From Flavobacteriales bacterium (GTDB taxonomy: Bacteria; Bacteroidota; Bacteroidia; Flavobacteriales_F; PHOS-HE28), in NCBI GenBank assembly GCA_023382455.1, contig JAHDVX010000024.1:1-49843 (forward strand): a stretch of DNA of 49,843 nucleotides, read 5' to 3'. Numbering within the stretch: position 1 is the stretch's first letter; every line of letters begins with the position of its first letter. A program made the translations under genes and the position numbers. The notes below the pieces were generated by a model. It did no database searches. It was not told the origin of the DNA and was given only the letters and a program-made list of their open reading frames with translations. This document shows, piece after piece, positions 35,852 through 44,710 of this stretch.

Positions 35852-36727
35852 ATGAGCAACAAGATCTCCATCCGTTTCTTCGACGACCGCGAGGTGCGGG
35901 CCTTATGGGACGAGGTGAACACCAAGTGGTGGTTCAGCGTGGTTGACATCGTGGGCATCCTGAACGAGGAGAATGACCATATTAAGGCGGGCAACTACTG
36001 GCGTTGGCTCAAACGCAAGCTGCTGAAGGAAAAGGTCCAGTTCGTGAGTGGCACTCACAAACTGAAATTGACCGCAGCGGACGGGAAAAAGTACCTGACC
36101 GATACGCTGGACAGCGATGGCATCATCGCGCTGGCCAAGCACTTCCCCAACAACAGGGCAACCCGGTTCCTCGACTGGTTCCTGTACAGCGAGAACAGCC
36201 TGGACGGGCAAAGCCGGAAAAAGGCGTACACCCTGTTTGAAAGCGGCCTCATCGACAGCATCGAGGTGGGCACCGCCAAGGGCCTGCAGCAGATCCATGC
36301 CTACCTGTTCGGTGGCCTGTACCCTTTCGCGGGCCAGATCAGACAGAAGAACATCTCGAAGGGCGGCTTCCAATTCGCGACATCGCACTTCCTAGGTGCC
36401 ACGCTGAAGAAGATCGATCAAATGCCCGAAGACACGTTCGACGCGATCGTGGACAAGTACGTGGAGGTGAACGTGGCCCACCCGTTCATGGAAGGCAACG
36501 GCCGCAGCACACGGATCTGGCTTGACCTGATTTTCAAGAAGTGCCTGCAGAAGTGCGTGGACTGGAGCCGGATCGGCAAGAAAGAGGACATGAGCGCGAT
36601 GATGCAAAGCGCCGTGGATACCCGTCCATTGAAAAGGTTGTTGAAGGCCGCCTTGACCGACGATATCCACAGTCGCGAAATGTTCATGAAGGGGATCGAT
36701 CACTCCTACTACTACGAAGAGGAGTGA
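35852..36727 (+). CDS. Fic-domain protein with N-terminal BRO-N-like domain
   Basis: 291 residues from the ATG at 35852. Residues about 5-115 ([32 protein letters not shown]) resemble the BRO-N/DinD-like domain of phage antirepressors and DNA-damage-inducible proteins. Residues about 125-290 form a Fic domain with a complete active motif [12 protein letters not shown] (210-221), so AMP (or other NMP) transfer to a target protein is predicted. [18 protein letters not shown] (about 155-172) is the Fic flap region. No clear inhibitory [S/T]xxxE[G/N] helix and no adjacent antitoxin gene was found. Could be a stress-response modifier or a stand-alone toxin. It is preceded by 240 bp in which nothing is seen, and followed by a strong inverted repeat. 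Confidence 0.85.
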   Translation: MSNKISIRFFDDREVRALWDEVNTKWWFSVVDIVGILNEENDHIKAGNYWRWLKRKLLKEKVQFVSGTHKLKLTAADGKKYLTDTLDSDGIIALAKHFPNNRATRFLDWFLYSENSLDGQSRKKAYTLFESGLIDSIEVGTAKGLQQIHAYLFGGLYPFAGQIRQKNISKGGFQFATSHFLGATLKKIDQMPEDTFDAIVDKYVEVNVAHPFMEGNGRSTRIWLDLIFKKCLQKCVDWSRIGKKEDMSAMMQSAVDTRPLKRLLKAALTDDIHSREMFMKGIDHSYYYEEE

Positions 36728-36754
36728 CCGGAACCTAAGCCGTTCCCTGCGCAT

Positions 36755-36813
36755 CAACCGTGGAGACGCGGAGGGCGCTGAGACCTTCTTTGCGCCCTCC
36801 GTGCCTCCACGGT
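36755..36813. repeat. 23-bp near-perfect inverted repeat
   Basis: Arms 36755-36777 and 36791-36813 pair at 21 of 23 positions around a 13-nt loop. The arms carry CGTGGAGACGCGGAGGGCGC and its near-complement, a sequence style I associate with dispersed palindromic repeats. It follows the Fic gene by 28 bp and may end its transcript, although no T-tract follows. Confidence 0.78.
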
Positions 36814-36927
36814 TTCTCATCTCCAAGCCCCCGGATCGTGGGATCGATCGTGCATAACCCGATCCGGGGTGGTGCGTTCCGCATGGAGAGGACAGGTAGT
36901 TTGCGTGCCATCAGAGTCGACGTGAAC

Positions 36928-37371
36928 ATGACCTTTACTTCCCAATTGGACGAAATGCTGGTGGCCCTGCGCCAGACCCAATCCCGGTTGCTGGCCCCCA
37001 TGGACCACCAGCAGTTGCTGCTGCCGGAGGACCCGGAGATCTTCGTGGAGGACGTGCTCGGCTACGTGATGGACGAATGGCGGCAAGACCTGCTCAAGGA
37101 AGGCCATGTGCTGGAAGAGGTGACCTCCTGGAAGGATCCCGTGAGCCACTATCCGCGGTTCGAATTGCGCCTGCGCGGCGGCGCCATGGTGGACCTGCTC
37201 TTTGCCGGGGTCTACCCTGAAAGTCTTCACCTGCACATCAGCCGCTCCATGGCGAGCAAGATGCAGTTCAGCGACGCCCATGCCGTGGAAGTGCCGCTGC
37301 TGGTGAGCAACGACCCCAATGCGCTGCTCTACTCCATCGTGGGCGGCCTGCGCGATTTCGTGAGGCGCTGA
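36928..37371 (+). CDS. Conserved-looking small protein of unknown function
   Basis: Not recognised. The frame opens at 36760 inside the inverted repeat, but the protein most likely starts at the ATG 36928 (147 residues) or 36883. It is acidic, with no signal peptide or membrane helix: a helical start TFTSQLDEMLVALRQTQSRL, then DPEIFVEDVLGYVMDEWRQD, and alternating strands FELRLRGGAMVDLLFAGVYP. Codon use matches its neighbours. It is followed after 70 bp by the SixA-like phosphatase, suggesting possible co-expression. Confidence 0.68.
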   Translation: MTFTSQLDEMLVALRQTQSRLLAPMDHQQLLLPEDPEIFVEDVLGYVMDEWRQDLLKEGHVLEEVTSWKDPVSHYPRFELRLRGGAMVDLLFAGVYPESLHLHISRSMASKMQFSDAHAVEVPLLVSNDPNALLYSIVGGLRDFVRR

Positions 37372-37441
37372 ACAGGGACCGACGCGTCGTTGTTTCAAGA
37401 ACCAAAGGGCTCGTGCGGCGAAGGAGACGACCCGTTCATCC

Positions 37442-37927
37442 ATGCGCACCTTCTACATCACACGCCACGCCAACACCCTGCCGGCCACCGGCCGCATGCG
37501 TGACTTCGACCGCCAACTAAGCGAACGAGGCTTGGCCGATGCACCGATGATGGCGCAACGCTTTGCGGCACGGAAGGAACCGTTGGACTTCCTGATCGCC
37601 AGCACGGCGGTGCGAACGCAGGCTACGGCCCGTGTCTTTGCCCAAGCGATGGGCCACATGAAGTTTGAATCCGCACCGAGCCTCTACGCGGCAAGCCTGG
37701 ATACGCTCATGGGCATCATCGCCGGATTCAAGGATGAGTTGCGGAGCGCCATGATCGTGGGCCACAACCCCGGTGTGAGCCAATTGGTGGACCATCTCAG
37801 CGGAGGCGTCGGCACGCACCTGATCCCGTGCACCACCGTACGCATCGACCTGCATGTGGAGCGTTGGAGGGAAGTGGCCGGCGGGATCGGTACGGAGGTG
37901 TGGCGGGATGCGCCGCCCTCCCGCTGA
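37442..37927 (+). CDS. SixA-like histidine phosphatase
   Basis: 161-residue histidine phosphatase of the short SixA branch. The phosphate-accepting His9 lies in ITRHANT, Arg58 in STAVRTQATA, and the second catalytic His108 in IVGHNPGVSQ. SixA in E. coli removes phosphate from phosphohistidine proteins such as PtsO/ArcB; the target here is unknown. It is convergent with the large secreted protein gene, 4 bp apart. Confidence 0.88.
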   Translation: MRTFYITRHANTLPATGRMRDFDRQLSERGLADAPMMAQRFAARKEPLDFLIASTAVRTQATARVFAQAMGHMKFESAPSLYAASLDTLMGIIAGFKDELRSAMIVGHNPGVSQLVDHLSGGVGTHLIPCTTVRIDLHVERWREVAGGIGTEVWRDAPPSR

Positions 37928-37931
37928 TCGA

Positions 37932-39269
37932 TCAAATCCGCTCGCGGTAGATCGTCCGCTTCTGCAAGGAGCCGCGCGGACGCCAGATGTAGAAAGCCCA
38001 TCCTCCCTGCACCTGGACGCGCTCCGGGAATTCGTGCTGCAAGCGGTGCCGTGGCCCGAGCAGTCCGGTCACCGGATCGATGGCACGCAACCAAGTGTTG
38101 CCGCCCTTCCTGAAGTGGGCATAGACCTGTCCCGTTGAACGATCCTGTGAAAGGCGGTCCGCCCACAGCCGCTCCTCCCCTTCCGCCTGGTAGATGATCG
38201 GCACGGAACCGTTCTCATGGAAATCGCGATCGAACTTGCGGATCCGCTTGCGGGGATGGTCGAAGACCAGCAGTGTATCACCCACCACGAACAACGGCGC
38301 ATACAAGGGCTTGAACCAGACGTTCCGGCTGAAGCCGCGCATGTAGGCCGCCACCACTTCCTTGTCCACGCCCAGCTGCGCGGCCAGGTTCATCGCCGTC
38401 ACTTTCTCATCCCCCTTCATGTACTTGTATTCGCTGCGCAGCAGGTCCATCAGGAAGGTGTCCGTCACGGTGCAGATGCGTGCCAAGCTGTCGGCCAGCG
38501 GATCCAGCGCCAAATGGTCCAAGGCCGGATAGGTATCCTCTACGTTCGAGCCCACCACCCAGCCGGGGATGGAATCGGTCCATGGCAACACCGAGCGCCG
38601 CAACTCCTCCGATCCGAAGGGAAACAGCACTAGCTCCTCGCCCTTCCGGCCCACGCCAAAGGCCCGCGTGGTGCCCTCGATCACCACATCGTTGCGCAGG
38701 TCGTGCCGAAGGCCGAACACATCCTCGGGCACCGGGCATGAGACCACTTCGTTGAACAGGGTATCCAACAGCACCAAACGCACATCCCGCAGGATCTCCT
38801 TGCTTGCATCGGCTTCGGCGCGCACATGACGCGGCCGTTCGTATGCCAGCACCCACAAGCCGGCATCGTTCACCAGCAGGTCGGCCGCATGCAGGTCCTC
38901 CCGCCGGAACACTTCCTCCGGCTTGGCCCACCCGACCGCAACCGGGTCCAGTATCCGATCACGTGAGACCAGATGCATCGTCCATGTTCCGCTGACCGGC
39001 GCCATACGGGCCGGGACCGTACGCGTTTCATAGCCCAAGTGCTCAACCCGAAGCATCGACCCGGCATTCCATGCCACGCGCAGGCGGCCATCATCATCGG
39101 TCACACCGGCCATGCGGCCATCCACCTTCACCACCACTTCCGGGATCGGCCGCCGGTCCGTGCTGTCCAGCACCTGTACCAATCGCAAATCCTGCGCACC
39201 GGCTGTCAGGGTACACAGCAACAGCATGCCCCAAGCCCAGAAGCGCATCATCATCCCGGCGGCCTTCAT
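37932..39269 (-). CDS. Secreted protein with carboxypeptidase-regulatory-like N-domain and propeller-like body
   Basis: 445 residues from the ATG at 39269 (ATGs at 39254, 39251 and 39248 are also plausible; the frame extends to 39389 through the upstream terminator). Signal peptide ending LLLCTLTAGAQ; a CarboxypepD_reg-like beta domain (DSTDRRPIPEVVVKVDGRMA) of about 75 residues; then a body with repeated strand pairs ending in Asp-rich turns (VVGDTLLVFDHPRKRIRKFD), like the 6-bladed propeller proteins of Bacteroidota. The exact family is not certain. Probably surface or periplasmic; function unknown. It is downstream of ilvE but separated from it by a terminator. Confidence 0.75.
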   Translation of the reverse strand: MKAAGMMMRFWAWGMLLLCTLTAGAQDLRLVQVLDSTDRRPIPEVVVKVDGRMAGVTDDDGRLRVAWNAGSMLRVEHLGYETRTVPARMAPVSGTWTMHLVSRDRILDPVAVGWAKPEEVFRREDLHAADLLVNDAGLWVLAYERPRHVRAEADASKEILRDVRLVLLDTLFNEVVSCPVPEDVFGLRHDLRNDVVIEGTTRAFGVGRKGEELVLFPFGSEELRRSVLPWTDSIPGWVVGSNVEDTYPALDHLALDPLADSLARICTVTDTFLMDLLRSEYKYMKGDEKVTAMNLAAQLGVDKEVVAAYMRGFSRNVWFKPLYAPLFVVGDTLLVFDHPRKRIRKFDRDFHENGSVPIIYQAEGEERLWADRLSQDRSTGQVYAHFRKGGNTWLRAIDPVTGLLGPRHRLQHEFPERVQVQGGWAFYIWRPRGSLQKRTIYRERI

Positions 39270-39317
39270 TCCCTTTGACAAGATGCAACAACGAGGCCAA
39301 CTGCACAATCCAGCTGC

Positions 39318-39360
39318 ATAAAAAGAGAAAGGCCGTGATGGGTTCCCACCACGGCCTTCT
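39318..39360 (-). terminator. Rho-independent terminator of ilvE
   Basis: On the minus strand a stem AAGGCCGTGGTGGG / CCCATCACGGCCTT (39329-39358, one mismatch) is followed by CTCTTTTTATG. It begins about 20 bp after the ilvE stop. Confidence 0.8.
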
Positions 39361-39378
39361 TCTTCGATCATCCTGTCC

Positions 39379-40449
39379 TTACGCCACACGCACCACCCAG
39401 CCGTGCTTGTCTTCCACGCGGCCCCGGCGGATATCGTCCAGCATCTTGCCGATCAGGTTCACCTCGCTGTCCGCGCCGAGGTCCGGCAGCTCGTGGTCGG
39501 TACCGTCATGCCCGATCACCTTGATGGGTGCTATGGTGGCCGCGGTGCCCGCACCGAACGCCGCAGTGACCTTGCCGTTGTGCAGGCCGGCCACCACTTC
39601 CTCCACGCTCACCTTGCGCTCCTCCACGGGCAGGCCCCGCTCACGCGCCAAGGTGAGGATGCTGTCCCTGGTGATGCCCGGCAGAATGGTGCCGTCCAGG
39701 CTGGGGGTGGTGAGCACGCCATTGATGATGAAGAAGACGTTCATGGTGCCGCTCTCCTCGATGTACTTGTGTTCCATCGCATCGGTCCACACCTGTTGAT
39801 GGTAGCCTTGGTCCTGCCGCAGCTTGGTGGGGTACAGGCCGGCAGCGTAGTTCCCGCCGCACTTCACCTCACCCGTTCCGCCGGGGAAGGCGCGGCTGTA
39901 TTTCATTTCGAGGTACACCCGCAACGGCTCCTGGTAGTAGCCGCGGACCGGGCACATGAAGATCATGAACCGGTAGTCACCACTGGGCTTCACCCCGATG
40001 TACTCATCCGAGGCATACATGAACGGACGGATGTACAGGGCGGCATCGGGTCCATCCGGCAGCCAGTTGGCATCCAGCCGAGCCAGCTCCTTCAGCCCCT
40101 GGAGGAAAAGGTCTTCCGGGATATGCGGCATGCACATGCGCTTGGCGCTGCGGTTCATGCGTGCGATGTTCGCTTGCGGCCGGAAGAGGGACACGCCGCC
40201 GTCGCCGTTGCGATAGGCCTTCATGCCCTCGAAGATGGTCTGCGCATAGTGCAGCACCATCGTGGCCGGGCTCAACTCCAGATCGGCATACGGCATGATG
40301 CGCGGCCGCTGCCAGGCACCGTCCGTGTGATCCATCACGAACATGTGGTCCGTGAACACGCGGCCGAACTTCAGGTGCTCCAGGTCGGTCTCCTGAAGAC
40401 GTGAACGTTCGACGCGTTGGATATCGATCCCGGGAGCGGTACTGATCAT
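39379..40449 (-). CDS. ilvE: Branched-chain amino-acid aminotransferase (class IV PLP enzyme)
   Basis: 356 residues from the ATG at 40449; the frame extends to 40503 beyond the likely promoter. Type II BCAT features: HYAQTIFEGMKAYR (67-80), RMNRSAKRM, IRPFMYASDEYIGV, the PLP lysine Lys196 in GEVKCGGNYAAG, EESGTMNVFFIING and LPGITRDSIL. It moves the amino group between glutamate and the 2-oxoacids of valine, leucine and isoleucine, with pyridoxal phosphate as cofactor. A -7 box lies 18 nt upstream and a terminator follows, so it is probably a single-gene unit. Confidence 0.95.
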   Translation of the reverse strand: MISTAPGIDIQRVERSRLQETDLEHLKFGRVFTDHMFVMDHTDGAWQRPRIMPYADLELSPATMVLHYAQTIFEGMKAYRNGDGGVSLFRPQANIARMNRSAKRMCMPHIPEDLFLQGLKELARLDANWLPDGPDAALYIRPFMYASDEYIGVKPSGDYRFMIFMCPVRGYYQEPLRVYLEMKYSRAFPGGTGEVKCGGNYAAGLYPTKLRQDQGYHQQVWTDAMEHKYIEESGTMNVFFIINGVLTTPSLDGTILPGITRDSILTLARERGLPVEERKVSVEEVVAGLHNGKVTAAFGAGTAATIAPIKVIGHDGTDHELPDLGADSEVNLIGKMLDDIRRGRVEDKHGWVVRVA

Positions 40450-40823
40450 GGCCCTGGTGTTTGCCCCAAAGGTAACCCTTGTGGCACGGACGCGCCCGCG
40501 CAAAGTTCAAGCCGCCCTTCGCGCAACGCCGGGCCACCTGCGATCGCCCGCCTGTCAACACCAACGAATCCATGAACTTGAACGGGTTGGAGGGGACCGA
40601 CCGTGGCACCGGGAAGACACCAAGGACCAAACAATGACAAGGATCATGTTTCCCCGGCCCCCGGGATGGCGGGTGCAACAACAGAGGAACACCTCCCCCA
40701 CCCCATGGACCGGCAACGGTGAACCCGGTGCTCCCCTGGCAGCATCCGTTCGGACCGCACGACCGGGGCATGGCCAACGCAGGATCGCCATGGCACGGAA
40801 CTGGGCCGTATCCTTGTGGCACC
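40450..40823. other. Gene-free divergent region between ilvE and recQ
   Basis: 374 bp. The only signal seen is the ilvE -7 box at 40467-40474. Open frames entering it from either side lack family features. No clear promoter for recQ, no repeats and no RNA gene were found. Confidence 0.5.
40467..40474 (-). promoter_or_regulatory. -7 box TACCTTTG for ilvE
   Basis: Exact TAnnTTTG on the minus strand, ending 17 nt before the ATG at 40449. The closest upstream TTG is 26 nt away, longer than the usual 19 to 21. Confidence 0.42.
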
Positions 40824-42611
40824 ATGGCGCGCGACATCCATGAAGTGCTCCGCTCGGTGTGGGGCTTTCCCACCTTCCGGCCCATGCAGGAGGAGGTAGT
40901 GCGCACCGTACTGGGCGGTGAGGACATCCTGGCATTGATGCCCACTGGCGGGGGCAAAAGCCTTTGCTTCCAAGTGCCCGCGCTGGCCATGGGCAAGCTG
41001 TGCATCGTGGTTTCACCGCTGATCGCGCTGATGAAGGACCAGGTGGAGCGCCTCAAACGCCTCGGCGTGCGCGCCAAGGCCATCGCCAGCGGCATGGCGC
41101 CCGTGGAGATCGACAACGCCCTGGAGAGCGCCGCCGTGGGCAAGGTGGACTTTCTCTATGTGTCACCCGAACGGCTCGGGTCCGACCTCTTCAAGGCACG
41201 CCTGCCACGCATGCCCGTGGGGCTCATCGCCGTGGACGAGGCGCACTGCATCAGCCAATGGGGCTTCGATTTCCGCCCGGCCTACCGGCTGATCGGCGGC
41301 TTGCGCGAAGTGCATCCGCAGGTGCCCGTGCTTGCGCTCACCGCCTCGGCCACGCCGGAAGTGGCGGCCGACATCATGGAGCGCCTCGCCTTCCGCAAAC
41401 CCCGCATCCTGCGCGGCTCCTTCCTCCGGCCCGAGCTCACCTACTGGGTGAACCATGCCGAGGACAGGCTCGGCCTGCTGCTGCGCATCGCCCAAAGGCT
41501 CCCCGGCAGCGGCATCGTCTACCTGCGCGAACGCCGCGGCACCGTCCGCATCGCACAGTTCCTGCAACACCACGGCATCAGCGCCGAAGCATACCACGCC
41601 GGCCTGGAGATCGCCGAACGCGACCGCGTGCAACGCCAATGGACCGAGGGCTCCGTGCGCTTCGTGGCCGCCACCAACGCCTTCGGCATGGGCATCGACA
41701 AGCCCGACGTGCGGTGCGTGGTGCACCTGGAGCCGCCGCCCGATCTGGAGAGCTACTATCAGGAGGCCGGACGCGCCGGGCGCGACGGCAATAAGGCCTA
41801 TGCTTTCCTGATCACCCACCACACGGACGGGGACCGGTTGCGCGAGCGCCTCGAATCCACCTACCCTTCCCTGGCCGAGGTGCGCCGCGTGTACCAGGCC
41901 TTCGCGGACCAGCACGCCATCGCTTTGGGGTCCGGCGAATTCGAGCCCTACCCGCTCGACCTGCAGCAACTCGCCCGGCGCACCGCGCTGCCACAAGGCA
42001 CCGTGAACAATGCCTTGAAGGCACTGGAGCTGGGCGGCTGCCTCGCGCTTTCCGAAAGCGCCCGCACCCCGTCGCGGCTCATGGTCCGCGCTTCGGGCAC
42101 CGACGTGCACCACCTCCGCACCAGCGACCCGGTGAACGGGCCGCTCCTGGAGGCCTTGCTGCGCCAGTACGGCGGCCTCTTCGAGGAGCCGTCCATCATC
42201 GACGAGGAGCAGCTTGCCCACACCACCGGCCGTTCCGTGGTCTCGGTGCGCAAGCTGCTTGCCGGGCTGGACCGCAACGGCGTGGTGTTCTACCGGCCCC
42301 GGAGCAATGAACCCATGGCCACCTTGCTCACACCACGGCAGGACGCGGCCCGCCTCACCTTGGACCCCATGGCGCTGAAGGAGCGCAAGCAACGGTCGTC
42401 CGTGCGACTGGAGGCCATGCTGGATTTCTGCCGGGACACTTCCGATTGCCGCGAGTCCATGCTGCTGCGGTATTTCGGCGAGCCGGCCCGGGAACGTTGC
42501 GGCCGCTGCGACCGCTGCGTTGCCATGGCCAAGGCCAACACCGTGGCCGGGCCGCCCGCGCGATGGCTGAAGGATGAGGTGCCGATGATCAACGCACCCG
42601 ACCGACCATGA
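40824..42611 (+). CDS. recQ: RecQ-family DNA helicase
   Basis: 595-residue 3'-5' DNA helicase of the RecQ family, acting in recombination repair. Start MARDIHEVLRSVWGFPTFRP at 40824 (the frame extends to 40719). Motif I MPTGGGKS (39-46), motif II VDEAHCISQWGFDFRPAY (DEAH at 138-141), motif VI YQEAGRAGRDG. After a winged-helix-like part, the C-terminus has a cysteine set (Cys in LDFCRDTSDC and CGRCDRC) like the zinc module, but placed near the end rather than directly after the helicase core. No HRDC domain follows. This resembles the shorter Bacteroidota RecQ paralogues. It overlaps mpg by 4 nt. Confidence 0.93.
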   Translation: MARDIHEVLRSVWGFPTFRPMQEEVVRTVLGGEDILALMPTGGGKSLCFQVPALAMGKLCIVVSPLIALMKDQVERLKRLGVRAKAIASGMAPVEIDNALESAAVGKVDFLYVSPERLGSDLFKARLPRMPVGLIAVDEAHCISQWGFDFRPAYRLIGGLREVHPQVPVLALTASATPEVAADIMERLAFRKPRILRGSFLRPELTYWVNHAEDRLGLLLRIAQRLPGSGIVYLRERRGTVRIAQFLQHHGISAEAYHAGLEIAERDRVQRQWTEGSVRFVAATNAFGMGIDKPDVRCVVHLEPPPDLESYYQEAGRAGRDGNKAYAFLITHHTDGDRLRERLESTYPSLAEVRRVYQAFADQHAIALGSGEFEPYPLDLQQLARRTALPQGTVNNALKALELGGCLALSESARTPSRLMVRASGTDVHHLRTSDPVNGPLLEALLRQYGGLFEEPSIIDEEQLAHTTGRSVVSVRKLLAGLDRNGVVFYRPRSNEPMATLLTPRQDAARLTLDPMALKERKQRSSVRLEAMLDFCRDTSDCRESMLLRYFGEPARERCGRCDRCVAMAKANTVAGPPARWLKDEVPMINAPDRP

Positions 42612-43189
42612 GAAAGCTGCCCCGTGAATTCTACGGTCGGCCCGATGTGCTGGCCGTGGCCCGCGAACTGCTGGGCAAGGTGCTCGTCACGCGAATCAAG
42701 GGTGTCATCACCGCCGGTGTGATCACCGAGACGGAAGCATACATGGGCGCGGTGGACAAGGCGTCGCACGCCTATGGCGGAAAGGTGACGCCGCGCAACC
42801 GCGTGATGTACGGCAAGGCGGGCGTGGCCTACGTCTACCTCTGCTATGGCATCCACCACTTGTTCAACGTGGTGACCAATGCGGAGGGCACCGCACACGC
42901 CGTGCTGGTGCGCGCCATCCATCCTGTGCAGGGCCAGGATGTGATGATGGCCCGGCGCAAGACCAAGGTGCTCACCACTGCAGGGCCCGGAACGCTGACG
43001 CAAGCGCTGGGGATCCGCACCGAGCACAATGGCACCGACCTGCTGGGCAACCTGATCCATATCGAGGACCGCGGCATCCTGATCCCCGACGGGGTAGTGT
43101 CCACCGGGCCACGCATCGGCGTGGACTATGCCGGGGAGGACGCCCTACTGCCCTACCGGTTCCTCTTCAACCCCCGCATCCTTGCATGA
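42608..43189 (+). CDS. mpg: 3-methyladenine DNA glycosylase (AAG/Mpg family)
   Basis: 193-residue alkyladenine glycosylase that removes 3-methyladenine and related damaged purines. Family signatures: ELLGKVLV near the start, ITETEAYMG with the catalytic-position Glu43, DKASHAYGG, RNRVMYGKAGVAYVYLCYGI and GPGTLTQALGI. Coupled to recQ upstream (ATGA at 42608) and fmt downstream (ATGA at 43186). The pairing with a helicase suggests a small repair unit, with fmt joined by position. Confidence 0.95.
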   Translation: MRKLPREFYGRPDVLAVARELLGKVLVTRIKGVITAGVITETEAYMGAVDKASHAYGGKVTPRNRVMYGKAGVAYVYLCYGIHHLFNVVTNAEGTAHAVLVRAIHPVQGQDVMMARRKTKVLTTAGPGTLTQALGIRTEHNGTDLLGNLIHIEDRGILIPDGVVSTGPRIGVDYAGEDALLPYRFLFNPRILA

Positions 43190-44145
43190 CACCGAACAAG
43201 CGCATCCTCTTCATGGGCACACCGGCCTTCGCGGTGGCCTCGCTCAACGCCCTGATCGACGCCCACCTCGACGTTGCCGCCGTGGTGACCGCGCCCGACA
43301 GGCCGGCGGGGCGCGGAAGGCAACTGCGCATGAGCCCCGTGAAGGAACGCGCCATCCAGCTCGGCCTCCCCGTGCTGCAGCCGGTCAACCTGAAGGATCC
43401 CGCATTCCATGCAGCGCTGGATGAGATCAATGCCGCGCTCTTCGTCGTCGTCGCTTTCCGCATGCTGCCCGCCGCTGTTTGGCAAAGGCCCGGGCTCGGC
43501 ACGGTGAACCTGCACGCTTCCCTGCTTCCGGATTACCGCGGGGCCGCACCCATCAACTGGGCGCTGATCAACGGGGAGACCCGCACCGGCCTCACCACAT
43601 TCCTGATCAATGGCAACATCGACACCGGCGACATCCTCCTGCGCGAGCACATCAAGATCATGCCGGAGGACAACTTCGGCACACTGCATGACCGCATGAT
43701 GAACGAAGGGGCCGTATTGCTGGCGCGCACCGTGAAGGACATCCTGGACGGCACGACTTCCCCGATACCCCAGGCCCGGTTCGAGGGCGAGCGCCTGCAC
43801 GATGCACCGAAGCTCACCCCGGCGAACTGCAAGATCGATTGGGCCAAGGATGCCACGCACATCAACGACCAGGTCCGCGGCCTCGCCCCGGCCCCCGGTG
43901 CCTGGGCATGGTGGCAAGAGGAAGGACAGGAACGCAAGCAGGTGAAAGTGTTGCGCTCTCGGCCAAGTGCGGCACATCACCACCATGCGCCCGGCACGGT
44001 CACCATTACAGGCGATCGACTTACCGTGCAGTGCGGCACCGGATCGCTCGAGGTGACCGAGCTGCAGATGCCAGGCAAGAAGGCGATGGATGCCGGTGCT
44101 TTCCTGCGTGGATTGCATCGCCGCACGGGGATCATCCTCGGGTGA
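43186..44145 (+). CDS. fmt: Methionyl-tRNA formyltransferase
   Basis: 319-residue enzyme that formylates Met-tRNAfMet using 10-formyltetrahydrofolate. N-terminal formyltransferase domain with ILFMGTPAFAV (7-17), the catalytic residues Asn108 and His110 in VNLHASLLPDYRGAAPINW, and Asp146 in NIDTGDIL; C-terminal tRNA-binding domain from about 210 (GLAPAPGAWAWW). Start overlaps mpg by 4 nt. The deformylase gene often beside fmt is absent here. Confidence 0.96.
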   Translation: MTPNKRILFMGTPAFAVASLNALIDAHLDVAAVVTAPDRPAGRGRQLRMSPVKERAIQLGLPVLQPVNLKDPAFHAALDEINAALFVVVAFRMLPAAVWQRPGLGTVNLHASLLPDYRGAAPINWALINGETRTGLTTFLINGNIDTGDILLREHIKIMPEDNFGTLHDRMMNEGAVLLARTVKDILDGTTSPIPQARFEGERLHDAPKLTPANCKIDWAKDATHINDQVRGLAPAPGAWAWWQEEGQERKQVKVLRSRPSAAHHHHAPGTVTITGDRLTVQCGTGSLEVTELQMPGKKAMDAGAFLRGLHRRTGIILG

Positions 44146-44291
44146 GCCTGGATCGATAGGCCAACGCCCTCAAGCTTGGTGATCCGGGCGGGGCAGGTTT
44201 TCTGAAACCCTTGCTACCAGTACATATCCGGCGGACTTATGAACAAACACCCCCATTTTTCAACATTTCCCGGGCATCCCTCCGGAAACCC

Positions 44292-44321
44292 TTGACAGCA
44301 GGGCCTTTCCGGATACATTTG
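44292..44321 (+). promoter_or_regulatory. Consensus Bacteroidota promoter upstream of HU
   Basis: TTG (44292-44294), 19-nt spacer, TACATTTG (44314-44321): a full match to the TTG-N19-TAnnTTTG pattern known for Bacteroidota sigma factors. The HU ATG is about 40 nt downstream, leaving a leader of roughly 30 nt. Confidence 0.75.
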
Positions 44322-44361
44322 CGTCGAGTCCCTAACAAACACTCTAAACCAACAAACGAAC

Positions 44362-44640
44362 ATGGGCCTGAACAAAGCAGAACTGATCGAGTCGATCGCC
44401 GCCGAGGCGAAGATCTCCAAGGCTGACGCCAAGCGTGCCTTGGACGCCTTCGTGAACAACACCACGAAGGCCCTGAAGAAAGGTGACCGCGTTGCCCTCG
44501 TCGGCTTCGGTACCTTCAGCATCAGCAAGCGTGCCGCCCGCAAGGGCCGCAACCCCCAAACCGGCAAGGAGATCAAGATCGCTGCCAAGAAGGTGGTGAA
44601 GTTCAAGGCCGGTGCCGACCTCGCCAAGAAGGTGAAGTAA
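44362..44640 (+). CDS. hup: HU family DNA-binding protein
   Basis: 92-residue HU-type nucleoid protein. [20 protein letters not shown] (dimer helices), [21 protein letters not shown] (family signature with the DNA-binding arm), and [20 protein letters not shown]. It bends and compacts DNA as a dimer. It has its own promoter and a strong terminator, indicating a separate, probably highly expressed transcript. A histone H1-like gene lies 1.4 kb downstream. Confidence 0.96.
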   Translation: MGLNKAELIESIAAEAKISKADAKRALDAFVNNTTKALKKGDRVALVGFGTFSISKRAARKGRNPQTGKEIKIAAKKVVKFKAGADLAKKVK

Positions 44641-44657
44641 GCCGAACAACCTGCTGG

Positions 44658-44692
44658 AAAGGTCCTCCGCTGAGCGGGGGACCTTTTCTTTT
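44658..44692 (+). terminator. Rho-independent terminator of HU
   Basis: Stem AAAGGTCCTCCGC (44658-44670) and GCGGGGGACCTTT (44674-44686), loop TGA, followed by TCTTTTG. About 18 bp after the HU stop. Confidence 0.88.
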
Positions 44693-44710
44693 GTACCCCA
44701 ATCGTATGCC

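Noticed and set aside
40719-40823. N-terminal extension of RecQ
   Set aside because: The extra 35 residues look like translated spacer; MARDIHEVLR matches the usual RecQ start.
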